NCBI GenBank assembly: GCA_016858145.1 | Contig: JAEHOE010000151.1 | Span: 230,544 to 294,543, forward strand | Direction: 5' to 3' | Origin: Edaphochlamys debaryana | Taxonomy: Eukaryota > Chlorophyta > Chlorophyceae > Chlamydomonadales | DNA: 64,000 bases | Shown here: in pieces, positions 1 to 10,611 of the stretch | Layout of the letters: each line of letters begins with the position of its first letter | How positions within the stretch are numbered: the first letter of the stretch is position 1 | The notes under the pieces: generated by a model | What the model was told of the DNA's origin: nothing | What the model saw: only the letters and a program-made list of their open reading frames with translations | Database searches by the model: none | Position numbers and translations under genes: made by a program

Positions 1-33
1 GCAGAAGTAATGTCGTGATCGCCCTGTGCCCAG

Positions 34-869
34 ATCACGGACTTTGGCATCAGCCAGCCCATGACGCAAGATGGCGGGATCCGCACCAAGCAGGGTATGG
101 GCAGCCCGCTCTGGATGGCCCCAGAGCTGATAGCAGCGCATGGGACCAAAGCCGCCTACACCCAAGAGGTGGGTGCCGTGGTCGGGTTACGCGTTGCAGT
201 TCGTCTGATCTAGTGTAGCCTCTGTCCCCCAGTCACCTCAGGCCCGCCTGCCCCTCGGCCGCCCACCCGCCCCCAGGTTGATGTGTACGGCTGGGGCGTC
301 ATCTTCTGCCAGCTCATCTCGTCCAAGCACGACAAGCTGTACGAGCTGCTGGCGCCCGAGCTCATCACCCCAGGAACTGACGGGGTCGTACAGTACGGAC
401 AGGTGCGGCCGTCGACCCACCGATCTCCCCGGGGCGAGGAGAGGAGCTTTGCGCGTTGTGCTTGTTGCCCTTCCACACTCAAGCCTGCCTTGCCCCGACC
501 TCTGCCTCCCCGCCCCCCTCCCAGTTGAACGGTCTCCTGTACTCGAAGCCGGAGACCCTCTACCAGATCCCCGCCATCCTCCTGCGCAAGCTGCCGGAGC
601 ACCTCGAGGCCATGCCCCCGGCCGTTCGCGAGGCGGCCCTGGGGCTGGCGGCGGAGTGCCTCAGCGTGGATCCCAGCCGGCGGCCCGGCATGGACCGAGT
701 GGCGGAGCGGGTCAGGGCGCTGCTGACGGCCCCCTGGCGTCCTACGGCGGAGGAACCGCAGCTGCAGCTGCCGGAACCGCCCCAGCTCCCCCCGTCACCT
801 GTCCCTCAGCAGCCCCAGCCCAACGTGTTCGAGCTGTCTTGGGGCATGAGCAGCGCCAGCCTGCACTGA
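34..869 (+). CDS. Ankyrin-TKL-type protein kinase, 3' exons only (cut by window edge)
   Basis: Three terminal exons are visible: 34-168, 277-402 and 525-869, joined in frame with GT-AG introns and ending in TGA. The first exon begins right after an acceptor at the activation segment and reads ITDFGIS, then SPLWMAPEL, so it holds the DFG Asp and the APE motif. The second gives VDVYGWGVIFCQL (subdomain IX). The third holds the kinase C-lobe (PSRRPGMDRV) and a short Pro/Gln-rich tail. Exon borders and motifs match the last three exons of the two ankyrin-kinases in this window (28525-33015 and 56026-59721, minus strand), so ankyrin repeats and the N-lobe probably lie upstream of base 1; that is inference. 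A TGTAA motif of the kind used for polyadenylation in many green algae lies at 1028-1032. Confidence 0.8.
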
Positions 870-2257
870 TGCCTAGAGGGGAGGTCGGGGACTGGGGGAG
901 GGCCATGGACATGTGTTGGGTTGGACTCCGAGCGTGGTGGGAGTGCTTGGTGCGGGTGTGTTGCGCTTTGTGGGGGGGCCCTCCCGCGAGTCGAGGCGGT
1001 TACGGATGTCATGAAGGCTTAAACGAATGTAATTTGTGCTGCATATGGTGCTTGAAACCGTCTTGGGGCGTCTGGGAACGGTGCCGCGGTGCTATAAGTA
1101 CCAAGCAGATGCACGAACATGCTATATGTGCAAGCATGACCATGATGATCAAGAGTGCCAACAATGCTGATGAAGAAGGTCGCGGGTACTTGTCGCTCGG
1201 AGGCATACAAGACAACACTGTCCATGAAGTACGTTGGCTTGGCCTGTACAGCAACATTATGCACATTAATCACATGTCATGGGGGTGCAGCATGGCTGAA
1301 GCTGGAACACCCTCCATCCTGTCGTCCCAATCTCCCCTATCCAACTGATGGCAAGCAAAGTGATGAGGGGCTGTGGACACACGTCGAGACATGACACATG
1401 AGACGGCAAGTGTTACACCCCTGCGTGTCCTATCTTCTCCATGGCTTCCATTTTGTGGGAAGAAACGGGTGAGGTTGATAGTCCGTTCCCAGCAGGGAAA
1501 GGGCGCGGTGTCCAGCATGCATGCCTTGGCGTCCAATACAGCCTGCTCACTCCTCACATGCCCCTGCGGACAACGGACTGTACGACGCCCCTATTCTGTT
1601 GCCAACGCTCATACCGTATCCGCGGCAGTAATCCGCCTCCCTGTCCCTGTGGATTGTACGACACCTTCTCGATGTCTGTTGCCCACGCAATCCCACACGC
1701 CTCACGCTTGACTCAGCCCCGCCGACAGCGGCAGGCTGACACTACTACATGCGGTACTTCCCACGCAGCTGTACGTGCGGTTTCTACCCCGGCCGGCCGA
1801 CCCACGAACGTCTCCACAACACGGCTCCTGCGGCTTAAAGCCCTGTTCTCTACTCACTCTGGACCTCAAACCTCCCAGGCACGGTGACACGCCAGTGCCC
1901 GACACCAAAATCATTGTGAAGGCAACTGCAGTAGTGAGCCACATGGGCCAACGCCAGCAGATACACCCTCACACTCATAGATAGATACGCATAGATAGAC
2001 CGTCACGCTGCTCATCTCACATTGTCGATCCCTTCCTAGGATAGTCTTCCCAAGCGGCAGCACCTTGACTACGCCGCATGGACCATGCCCCGTCGTCAAG
2101 AAGTCTTGCTGCACCTCCACTCTAGACACCAGGGCTGTCACACCAGGTCACGTCACACGCCCCACCCACGGCAGCCACGCACGGCCTCAGCCGGCAGGTT
2201 CAAGGGACTTGCTTGGGCAAAGCGACACTCCGGCCCACGGGCCCCTCAAGCGCTTAG
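870..2257. other. Intergenic, convergent gene ends
   Basis: This lies between the 3' ends of the left-edge kinase and the minus-strand F-box/LRR-like gene. It holds the presumed 3' UTR with TGTAA at 1028-1032 and a short GATA-rich stretch near 1978-1998. No coding signal, RNA gene or repeat family was recognised. Confidence 0.5.
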
Positions 2258-4498
2258 CTAGCCCCACACCTGGACCGACTCCGGCACCAGGCCCCTGACG
2301 CCCTCCGCGAGCTGGAGGATCCAGCGCAGCCGGTCCAGCACGGCCAGGTTGTGTGGCGCCCCGTCCTCCTTGCCCTCCCAGATCGCCTCTAGCACCTGCG
2401 TGTCGGAGCGGGAGAGGGGCCAGAACGCAGAGCGGAGTATCAGACAACACGGTAGGGTGTCAAGGCGCTTGGCTGAGTAATGCATTGCGTGTGCTTAAGG
2501 CTGGCCTGCTGGCGAGTCACAGATTGCCCAGGTGCTTTCTGGCACCTAAACCGTACCGCAAGTTGCATTCGTCCCGGCGGTTTCGCTCACCTGCCGACCA
2601 GCAGCGCTCAGCGAGACTGCGGCCAGACCCGCCTGTAGCGGCGCCGGCGGAAGGGCTTGACCGCTGCCTTGCGCCTCGCCTGCCAGGCCCGCGCTCTGCG
2701 CCAGCGACCGAGCTGCCTCCACGGCGGCCAGCGCCGCCGCCTCGCCATCGCACAGCAGCAGAACGGCCTGTACGGCGGGTAGCGACTGGTACCGGTGTAC
2801 GGAGAACAGGTGCGGCTCCAAGCCGGCGACGGCGGCTGGGTCAGCCTCCGCCACCTGGCGGCTGATCCGCTTCGCCTTCATGCGTAGCGCTGGGGCGTCC
2901 TCCAGCAGGGCTTGCACAGCAGGGCCCCGCAGCAGCACCTCGGCTGTCCAGCCTGTGTCTGGACGGCCGCTGGGCTCACCCGCCGCGGCACCCCCACCGT
3001 CCACCATACGCCGTACCACCCGCTCCAGCACCGCAGCGGGAGCCAGCGGCTCCACGTTCTGTACACCGCTGTTAGCATCGACGCCTGCCCGGGCATCGGG
3101 CGATAGGGCAGCGCGCGAGGACGAGAGCGCGTTGCGGACGCCGCCGTTGGGGCCAGGCGAGGAGGGCGGGGCCGAAGGCAGGGGGCGCGGCAGCTGGAGC
3201 CGGAGCTCCAGGGGCATGGGGCCCTGGGCCCTGAGCTCAAAGACCTCCGGTGCGCCCAGCAGCCGGGTCAGGCGCAGCACGCTCTCCGTGCTGGCGTCGG
3301 AGCTCCGCATGCCGCTCAGCAGCACGGCCGTGCTGCGGGCCAGGAGCTCCGCGGCGGGGTTGGGGTCCGGCAGGGGCTGCACCAGAGCGGTCAGGCGGAG
3401 CTCCAGCCGGCCCAGCCGGGGGCCCAGCTTCTTGGAGGGCAGCAGCGCCTTCGCCAGGAACGACAGGATGGCTGTGGAGGGCGCGGCCGGTGCGCCGCTC
3501 TTGGGCGCCTCCATCTTGAAGGACTGCAGCCGGCCGTCAGACAGGGTGCAGGACACGAGTCCCTGGTCCCACGCTGGGCCCTCGCCCTTGCCGTGGCTCT
3601 CCGGGAGGTGGGTGTGCAGCTGCAGGCGCTGCGTGGAGGCCGGCAGAAAGTCCAGGACCTGGCGCAGCTCCTCGGCGCTGTGCAGCACCAGGGCGTCCTC
3701 GCAGGCGAGTGTGAGCTCACGCAGCGCTGTCATGGCGGAGAGGGGCGCCGAGAGCTGGGCGGTGGTGTTGGGCGGGCGAACTGTGAGCGAGGTGAGCTGG
3801 GCCGCCAGGTTGGGGCTCAGGACGCTGAGCCAGTCGGAGTGGTTGAGTGTGAGTCTGGTGAGGCGGGGGAGGGACTCCAAAGCGGCGGAAATTTGACGCT
3901 TGAACGGTCGGTTGTCGGGAGGCGGGGTCGCCAGCAGGTGGAGAGTAACGAGGGCCGGCATGCGGAGCAGCACCCTCGCCACGTAGCTACCCTTGAAGGG
4001 CTTGCCGGTTTCGGCTCTGATGGTGAGGATCTTGACTTGATGGCGTGTTGCCGGGGACGCGCCCGCGAAGGATAAGAAGAAGAGGTCGGGGCTCGGGGGG
4101 AGGCTGTATGGGCCCGGGGCATGACCGGAATGGAGCGTAACCATTTTGACGGACGGAAAGCGCTTCAGCCAGCGACCATCCTTGCACAGAGCAGCGAGCT
4201 CCTCTGGCTTGATGCCCAGGTTTACATGCAGCGCCTCGACGTGCTCATCTATCGCTTCACGCAGCGATGGCGACGCGAGCCGCGCGTTACGAAGGTCACC
4301 AGTGCTTAGACCTGCTCGCAGGGCAGTATATGCAGCTCGAGAGAGGTTGTGGCCCAAGACGTCGAGCAAATTCGTGGGGCGGGATTCACCGCCCGCGAGG
4401 GGTTTCTTCTCATGAGCAGCCATCTCTACATCGCTATGACGAGAACGTTTGTTTTTCTGATGCGGTTTGTGTTGACGGCGAGGCTTTTGTGGGCGCAT
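2258..4498 (-). CDS. F-box-like / leucine-rich-repeat-like protein
   Basis: Two exons on the minus strand: 4498-2591 and 2395-2258, joined in phase 0 across a GT-AG intron, giving about 681 aa. The N-terminus is basic (MRPQKPRRQHK). Around residues 43-85 an F-box-like helical block is seen (TNLLDVLGHNLSR ... GDLRNARLASPSLREA). Roughly residues 180-290 contain irregular LxxLxL strings such as LPRLTRLTLNHS and MTALRELTLAC. Algal genomes have many F-box/LRR proteins with weak repeats, and such proteins usually select substrates for SCF ubiquitin ligases; for this gene that role is inferred. The frame stays open upstream to about 5047, so 4498 is the favoured but not proven start; 4423 (MAAHEKK) is an alternative. 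The far C-terminal exon (VLEAIWEGKEDGAPHN) is of no known domain. Confidence 0.6.
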
Positions 4499-5238
4499 GC
4501 GCCTGGCCTGGTAACGCAGGGCCCAGAATCCGGATCCTGGGCCTCCGCCCGGGCCCGCGCGGTCCCGAGCAGAGGCCCCCTGTCCGCGATACAATCTGGC
4601 ATGTAGCTGCAACCCGCACGAATACGCAGCCCCATACCCCAGATCCCCGAGCGCAACTCGTGCCTGGGTAAATGGGTACATACGGGTACATGGATGGGCA
4701 ACGCCGGCTACACTCGTGGAACTCCACCCGACACGCACCAGAGCAGGGTTGGCTGCCCTCCAGTGCGCAGCGCACTGCCGACTTCGCACCCAGCGCCTGG
4801 CGCAAGGTGCCGATTTCCCGCAGCGAGAGCGAGCGTAGGTCTCCCACGAGGTGTCGAGGTGGTGTGTGGGTCCTGGTGGCAGCAAGCGGTGCGTGGGTAC
4901 CATTCGCCTCAGTTGCTGATCCGAGTCCATACAGGTGCTCCAGTCGGGATGCGAAGTAACGGAGGCAGGCTGAACGGCTGCTGCATGACCCCAACAGCCT
5001 GACTTACATCGTGACGCCACTAAGTCTCTTGTTGCCCCCATCCTCACCTTGGCACCTCGCTGCCGCCCCGATGATGCTTACCTCGTACAGCGTGACTCCG
5101 CGGCTGCGGGCAGAGCATAGGAGGGGGTCATGGCAGGTAACAGAGTATGTTGCATGGCGTTCGCGTCAGGCTCTTAGTGTCCACACCCTGCAGAGGTATG
5201 GGATGCGGCGAGGCCTCACCGTCGGCCGTCGTCCTCGG

Positions 5239-5334
5239 CTACTTGTACTCCGGGGCAGCGTAGGGACTCGTGCCCACCGCAGCCACCAGCTCCCCTTGCG
5301 CCGCGGGGAGCTTGCTGAAGCCGAAGTCCACCAC
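5239..5334 (-). pseudogene. Orphan kinase activation-segment exon (relic)
   Basis: An acceptor (CCGCAG) at 5336-5335 is followed by VVDFGFSKLPAAQGELVAAV, then SPYAAPEYK and a stop. This aligns with exon 8 of kinase K1 (VADFGLSKCQQAQGELQTTV ... YMAPEVYD) and holds DFG and APE motifs. The exon stops right after APE instead of running on about 20 residues to the usual donor. No upstream HRD exon or downstream C-lobe exon was found on the minus strand nearby. It looks like a leftover of a lost SnRK2-like kinase copy; a very diverged gene with unseen exons is less likely. Confidence 0.6.
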
Positions 5335-5648
5335 CTGCGGAGAGAGGTGCCGGGAGGTACCGGTAACCAGGGAGTGAACCGGTGCGGGGCGCAAGGAGCG
5401 AGAGTACCTCGGTAAGTCGAGCACTGCGAATGCAAGGCAGGACACAACGGCTTGGCCAGCGCTGCGCCTCCTGCCTCCAGCCGTGGGCTGGGACGTCAGC
5501 CACGCCAGGCAAGGCCAGCCAGGCCTTGCAGTGATACCCCTGGCCCAAGCCTGTCGGCCTCACCTTTGGACCAGCATCTGTGCAGGGGGCCAGAGGGATT
5601 CCTGGGTTTCCGGTCAGTACCCGCGGGAGCGTGCTCACGCACACACGC

Positions 5649-5864
5649 TCATCCAGTCAGCTGGAGGCTGCTGATGTGCTGAACCAGCATGTAATTATCC
5701 CCCGGGGAGCCCACGCCGAGTAGCACCTCATCACCGTAGCCTCCATCGCTGAAGGATAGGTCAACACGGTCGTAGCCGCTGACCGCATGTGTTTGGTGTA
5801 CACTGCTAACCCCCACGCGCGTGACGTGCGAGGGGCTCTGGCAGGGGCGCTGGGCATGTAAGCT
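5649..5864 (-). other. Unassigned open stretch, minus strand
   Basis: About 70 codons are open on the minus strand, ending in TGA at 5651-5649. The translation has a compositionally gene-like C-terminus (GYDRVDLSFSDGGYGDEVLL, then VGSPGDNYMLVQHISSLQ). It has no start codon and no recognised family. It may be a terminal exon of an unseen gene or a relic. Confidence 0.2.
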
Positions 5865-6243
5865 TTAAGGGAGCTGAGCCTCTTGCACAAGCGCTGTGCG
5901 TTTACCTCGGGGATAACCACGTCGAGGCCGCCAGGGAAGCCAGGCGCCAGTGGGGCGGGCACTCCGGTGCCCGACACCCTGTGGAGCAGTGGGGCGAGGC
6001 GCCGTCGCTGACTGCCTCCGTTGAGGCCAGGGTCCCATCCCACCGTTAACCCCAAAATGTCAGTCAGGGGCAACCTGCGGCCCTCTCGCCCCAGAGACGC
6101 AAAAGCAGACCAGTGGCCACCGCCCTGGAGCGGCCATGGGCGGGCCCAGCGAAGGCCCAACGTGCGATGCCAAAGTCGCTCCACGGGCTCGCCGTCTACT
6201 CTGCTCTTGTGTCCCTTGCCCACCCACACGTTACCTCTTAGCA

Positions 6244-9025
6244 ATGGTCTCCTTACCGACGCCAAACACGACTGCGGGCACTGACCGCCTCGTCATTCCG
6301 GTCGCCCGGCTTGGTCTACCAGCAGGAAGCTTTGAAGGCCAAGCTGCAAGGCTTGGCAGCGGTAACTTCAGCGAGGCAAGCTTCGCCCAGCGCTGCGACG
6401 AAGTGTTCCGCCAGGATGCCAGGGTGTTTTGATTGGTCTGCCTGCGAAGAAGTGCAACAGAGTGGAGACGCTAGCTCTGGCTAGCCACAAGCTACTGCAG
6501 CATTATGGAAAGCGCAGTGGAAACGTCTGTCGCGCATTGGCTTGCAGGTCTGGCTCTGCCAACGCCGTGTCCAAGGCAGCGAGCTTCAGCGCGTGGCCGT
6601 CAAGATACTCAAGGTGCAGCGTGAAGTGCGCAAGATGTTGGGACTCGCACTGGTTCAGCGTGCGGGTTTGGGGCCGTGCCGCCTCGTGAAGGCCCCCGCG
6701 GCCCCGGGCACCCCCTCTTCCCCAACCTCGCGCCCCCGCCCCCAATTCGCCCCCGCAGAAGCCGCTGGCCCAATGCAGCGATGACGAGTTGACCTGGCTG
6801 AGCCGCGAGGCCATCAACCAGGGAGGCCTGAACCACAACCATGTTTGCCAGCTGCTCGAGGTGGGCTGGAGGTTTAGTTGCGGGAGGCGCACTTAAGCTT
6901 CCATCGTCTACCGGTACGCGGCAGAGGGGCGAGGCGTGTCGAGGGCGTGCGCGCTGATGTGGGTCGCGTGACAGCGGCCGCCTGCAAGCCTGCCTTCCCC
7001 CTTGCCCCCCTAGGTCGGGCTGACGCAGCGGGTGGAGCGGCTGTCATCTGAACACGACGGCCGCGAGCGCATCTACCTGGTGCGCGGGGGTGGGGGTGCA
7101 CACTGCTATAGTGTCTCAAGTATGGGAGGTGACATTGGCCAACGCAAGCACGCCTGACGCTATCCAAAGCTGCCGTACGCCTGCTGCCACTTGGCTGCGA
7201 GTCACCGCCCCGTAATGCGGGACTGGGACCCACCCCAGGTGCTCGAGTACGCGGAAGGCGGGACGCTGGGAGAGTACCTGGCCGCGCGAGGCGGCAAGCT
7301 GGAGGAGCAGTGGGCCCGGTGGTTCTTCCTGCAGCTGGTGAGCCGTCGTTTGCGAATGTATGCGCTGTTGCTTCGGCTTTGTGTGCCGCCGCATGGCCAC
7401 TTGTGCATTGGCTGAACCTTACTTCATCAGCTCAATCTTACCTCACGTCCAATGGCCCTGTCACGCAGCTGAGCGGCGTGCGCTACTGCCACATGCACGG
7501 CATCTCGAACAGGTGAGCCGCTAGCATGGCTCAGCGCCTTGGGCTGGTATTGTGTTGTACTTCTGCGATATGGCCCGTTACTGTTTGCAAAGGCAGACGC
7601 AATAATAACCCTGTGCGTTCATCCGGCACAGGGACATCAAGCCCGACAACTGCCTTATGACCACTACTCCCAACAATGCGTTCCTCAAGGTGCGTGTGCG
7701 GGTCAGGGTTGGAGGAAGACAAGCACGCCCCACGGGGGTTGCGCTCAAGTGCAAAGCCGGCCGGAGCACCAGCCCTACGCAGTCCCCGCCATGGGGCTAT
7801 GTGTGCGTACGCTCTAGAGATATGCTGATAGCCATGGCATCCCGTTCGTGTCCACAGGTGGCGGACTTCGGGCTCAGCAAGTGCCAGCAGGCGCAGGGGG
7901 AGCTGCAGACCACGGTGGGGTCCATGCTATACATGGCGCCGGAGGTGTACGACAGGAATCTGCGGAACGACCAGGGGCACTACGACGGCAGCAAAGCCGA
8001 CGGTAGGCGTGCGCAAGTGGAGCAAGTGCTTGTTGCAGCACCACGCTTCGTGGATTTGAGCTTTTACCAAAAGCGAGAAGAGCTGGGGGAGGGTGCTGCT
8101 TCACCCCATGCGCCTTGTCACATCTCCACCTCTCCGCAATCGTGCTCCCCCAGTGTACAGCTGCGGCGTCACGCTGTATAAGGTGGGTTGAGCACATGCC
8201 GGGAGATGTGCATGGCAGCTTCTACCGCCAGGCTTCACTACCGTGCCCGACGCCGTTGGTAGCCTGCTTGACCCCTGGCTCCACGCTCCGTCCCCCCGCC
8301 CTTCCGGCGGACAGATGGTGTTCGGCCGGCCCCCCTTCAGCTTCCACCCTTTGACGGGTGACGCGTTGAACATGGACCACAAGCGGGACCAGCACCTGCT
8401 GCTGACGAACAAGGCGGCGGGCCTCGTGTGCCACCCGAACGAGGCGCCCTCCATCCCCGAGGACCTGCGGGACCTGCTCAGCGGCATGCTGCGGCCCAGG
8501 CCCCAGGAGCGGCTCAGCCTGGCCCAGGTGAGAAGGCCGGTGCTTCGAGCTGTAAGGCAGGGACGTCACCGCCACCCTCAGGTCAACACACTCAGATCCA
8601 AAGCCGTACCCGAGCTTGTCCATGCGGGCGAGCAGGTCCTTGAAACCGGTTGAAAACGGTCCGGCGCAGGTCCTGGCGCACCCCTGGAGCCGGAGGGACG
8701 TCAAGCCGGAGATCCTCGCCCACCTGGACAACGAGCCGTCCACTCCGACCGCCGAACATGCGGTGAGGCTGACAGGAAGCGCTCGGCAAAGGCGCTGGTT
8801 GCATGCGGGCCCCCTCGAATTAGAACCAGTACGCCAGCGCGGACTGTGGCCGGGAGTTTTGAGATGGAATACACCTGAGGGCTCGCCTTTGCTGCGGCGC
8901 CATATGCTTCTCAAGCGACATGTGCACTCACCTTCGTCGCCCCTCAGGCTTATGCGGCAAACTTCCGGGATTACGTTGACAAGCAGTTCGTCTACATGCG
9001 GGCGCAGCCCTGCCGGCAACGCTAG
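6244..9025 (+). CDS. SnRK2-like serine/threonine kinase K1
   Basis: Twelve exons: 6244-6375, 6548-6613, 6759-6860, 7014-7079, 7239-7337, 7469-7512, 7632-7689, 7858-8002, 8154-8182, 8315-8527, 8670-8762, 8948-9025; about 374 aa, almost all kinase domain. Seen: glycine loop LGSGNFSE/VWLC (37-48), VAVK with Lys63, alpha-C Glu83 in SREAINQ, FFLQLLSGVRYCH, catalytic Asp171 in NRDIKPDN, DFG Asp192, YMAPE (214-218), DVYSCGVTLY (237-246), and a PRPQERLSLAQVLAHPW end. The REAINQ...EYAEGG...FFLQL...YCH and DVYSCGVTL pattern is that of plant SnRK2 kinases (stress signalling). The HRD His is Asn, but all catalytic residues remain, so activity is likely. Intron 1 has a GC donor (GAG/GCAAGC). The short tail (AYAANFRDYVDKQF) replaces the SnRK2 acidic tail. 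Closest relative in the window is K2. Confidence 0.87.
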
Positions 9026-10611
9026 GGGGCCCTAACGGAGGCCCTAACGGAGCGTGTTCCCTCTGGGGGGCTGATCCCCTGACTCCGTTGACCTTGACCG
9101 GCCTCACATGACCGGCATCCCGAGCTGAGAGGACTGTGGGGCATAGGTTGCCTACGGCATTTGAGCGAGCGGCGAGAGGCAAACGGGATGCGTTATTATA
9201 TATTAACTGTGACCAATTGATCTTGATCTGTGGTCAGAGCGCGGAAATCCGTCATCCTCATCCTAAGTTGGTCCAGGGTGACGCTGTGCAGTGCCTGGTC
9301 GATAGGTTACAAGACGGTTGGGCCAAGCCGAACCATGGACGTTGTATGTGCATTATGCCTGATGGCGGGCAACACAAGTAGGGCTTCGGACTGCGGGTGA
9401 CTTATTGCTAAGCGCTGCGGAGCGCCTTTATGTTCAGCAGCAGCAGTCCTCGGTAAATACCATGCAGAGAGGTTGCATGGTGCTTGAATGCCAAACGGTT
9501 CCTGGCCAGGGCCCCTGCATGGTAGGCTGACATGTGTTATGGGCTATGCACCAACTGAGGAAGACTAGTGTCCGGACGAGGCCATTTGGCCATGTCACTT
9601 GTCAGGTTAGCTCACACAACGCACTCTCGAGTGCACCTGCAGTCTGCCGGGGGCCGCCAGAGCCGGCCTGGTGGCCTCCCGCAGCACCTGCAACCCCTCT
9701 GGAGGCGAGGACTGCAGCTTCAGCTCAAGGAGAAAGCGTAGCGTACCGTTAGTCGGTTGCTGATCATGCCAAGTGCTTGGTTGTGGAGCGTAGTAGGGCG
9801 TGAGCCGCGAAATACAGTACGCAGACCTGTGGGGAACGTGGGAGGGCACGTCGCACGTGATGGCGAGGGGAAAGGGATTTCGGGGGTGGAAGCACACGCG
9901 ATTCGAGGCAAGGGAGGGAAAGCGAGTAGCCGGGGGTGGCAAGTCCTCGCGTTAGGGCGCCAGTGAGGGCGAGGGTGCACACGATTTAGGGAAAGGGAAA
10001 GGGAGGGAGGGCGAGTAGTCGGGGGCGGTAAGCCACAAGGGACCCTGAGGGGAGCAGGGGCCCACTACTCGATGCAGTTTGCCGTAGAAGTGTAAGTCCC
10101 GCCCGCCCTGGCTCGCCCTGGCACTTCCACGTGTACTGCGCACGCCGACAGAGCATGCTCTTGCCTCCCCGCAAGGACACGCGTGGCGGATGAGGGCGGA
10201 TGCCCGGGGCCATCCCTCCGGTTCAACGCACCAGTCCCAGGACTGACTCCACATGTTATCCTGCACCGTCTGAATCGTAGTCCTTATTACGCCTGTTCTG
10301 CCTCTGGGGTATAACCTCGGCCCCGGCCCGTTGAGCTCGTCGATATCGTGGGCTTCGACGCGCCCAGTAAGTTCCGGCCGGACCCCTCCCCCCGCCACTC
10401 CCAAACACGCCTGCAACAAAATGGTGTGGAAGAGGCAGGCTGGGCTGCGGCCGGGCCCATGCGTGCTCATTGGGCCGGGCCTGGGCCCGACGATGGAGAC
10501 GACCGCAGTCAACACGGGGCCAAGACTCGGCACGCAGCATACAATGCTCAATACCATTCACGGAGCCACTCCGTAACCTTGCAGCTCTGTCAGGAGACGG
10601 GCTTGCAAGCC
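9026..10611. other. Intergenic between K1 and X1
   Basis: No gene was supported. An imperfect direct duplication is present at about 9887-9945 and 9976-10035 (shared cores GCGAGTAG and CGGGGG, purine-rich). The rest is unremarkable. Confidence 0.4.
9887..10035. repeat. Imperfect direct duplication
   Basis: Two purine-rich copies share a GCACACG start, a GGGAGGG run, GCGAGTAG(C/T)CGGGGG and then GG(C/T)(A/G)AG. They lie about 90 bases apart in the K1-X1 intergenic region. No mobile-element structure was seen. Confidence 0.45.

Larger units (their letters stand above)
4499..6243. other. Divergent intergenic region with gene fragments
   Basis: This lies between the F-box/LRR-like gene (minus) and kinase K1 (plus). 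Apart from the kinase exon fragment at 5239-5334 and an unassigned open stretch at 5649-5864, both minus strand, no gene could be built. It should contain the promoters of both flanking genes, but no core element was recognised. Confidence 0.4.

Noticed and set aside
2880..3896. 338-codon plus-strand frame opposite the F-box/LRR-like gene
   Set aside because: Low-complexity Ser/Arg translation with no domain; the minus strand shows LxxL structure and a consistent splice.
8222..9019. 265-codon minus-strand open frame over K1
   Set aside because: It is antisense to K1 exons 10-12, has no domain, and long antisense frames are expected in GC-rich coding DNA.
9607..9942. 111-codon minus-strand frame in the K1-X1 gap
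   Set aside because: It ends in a plausible helical stretch (LELKLQSSPPEGLQVLREAT) but has no family match, no splice partner and no paralogue in the window.
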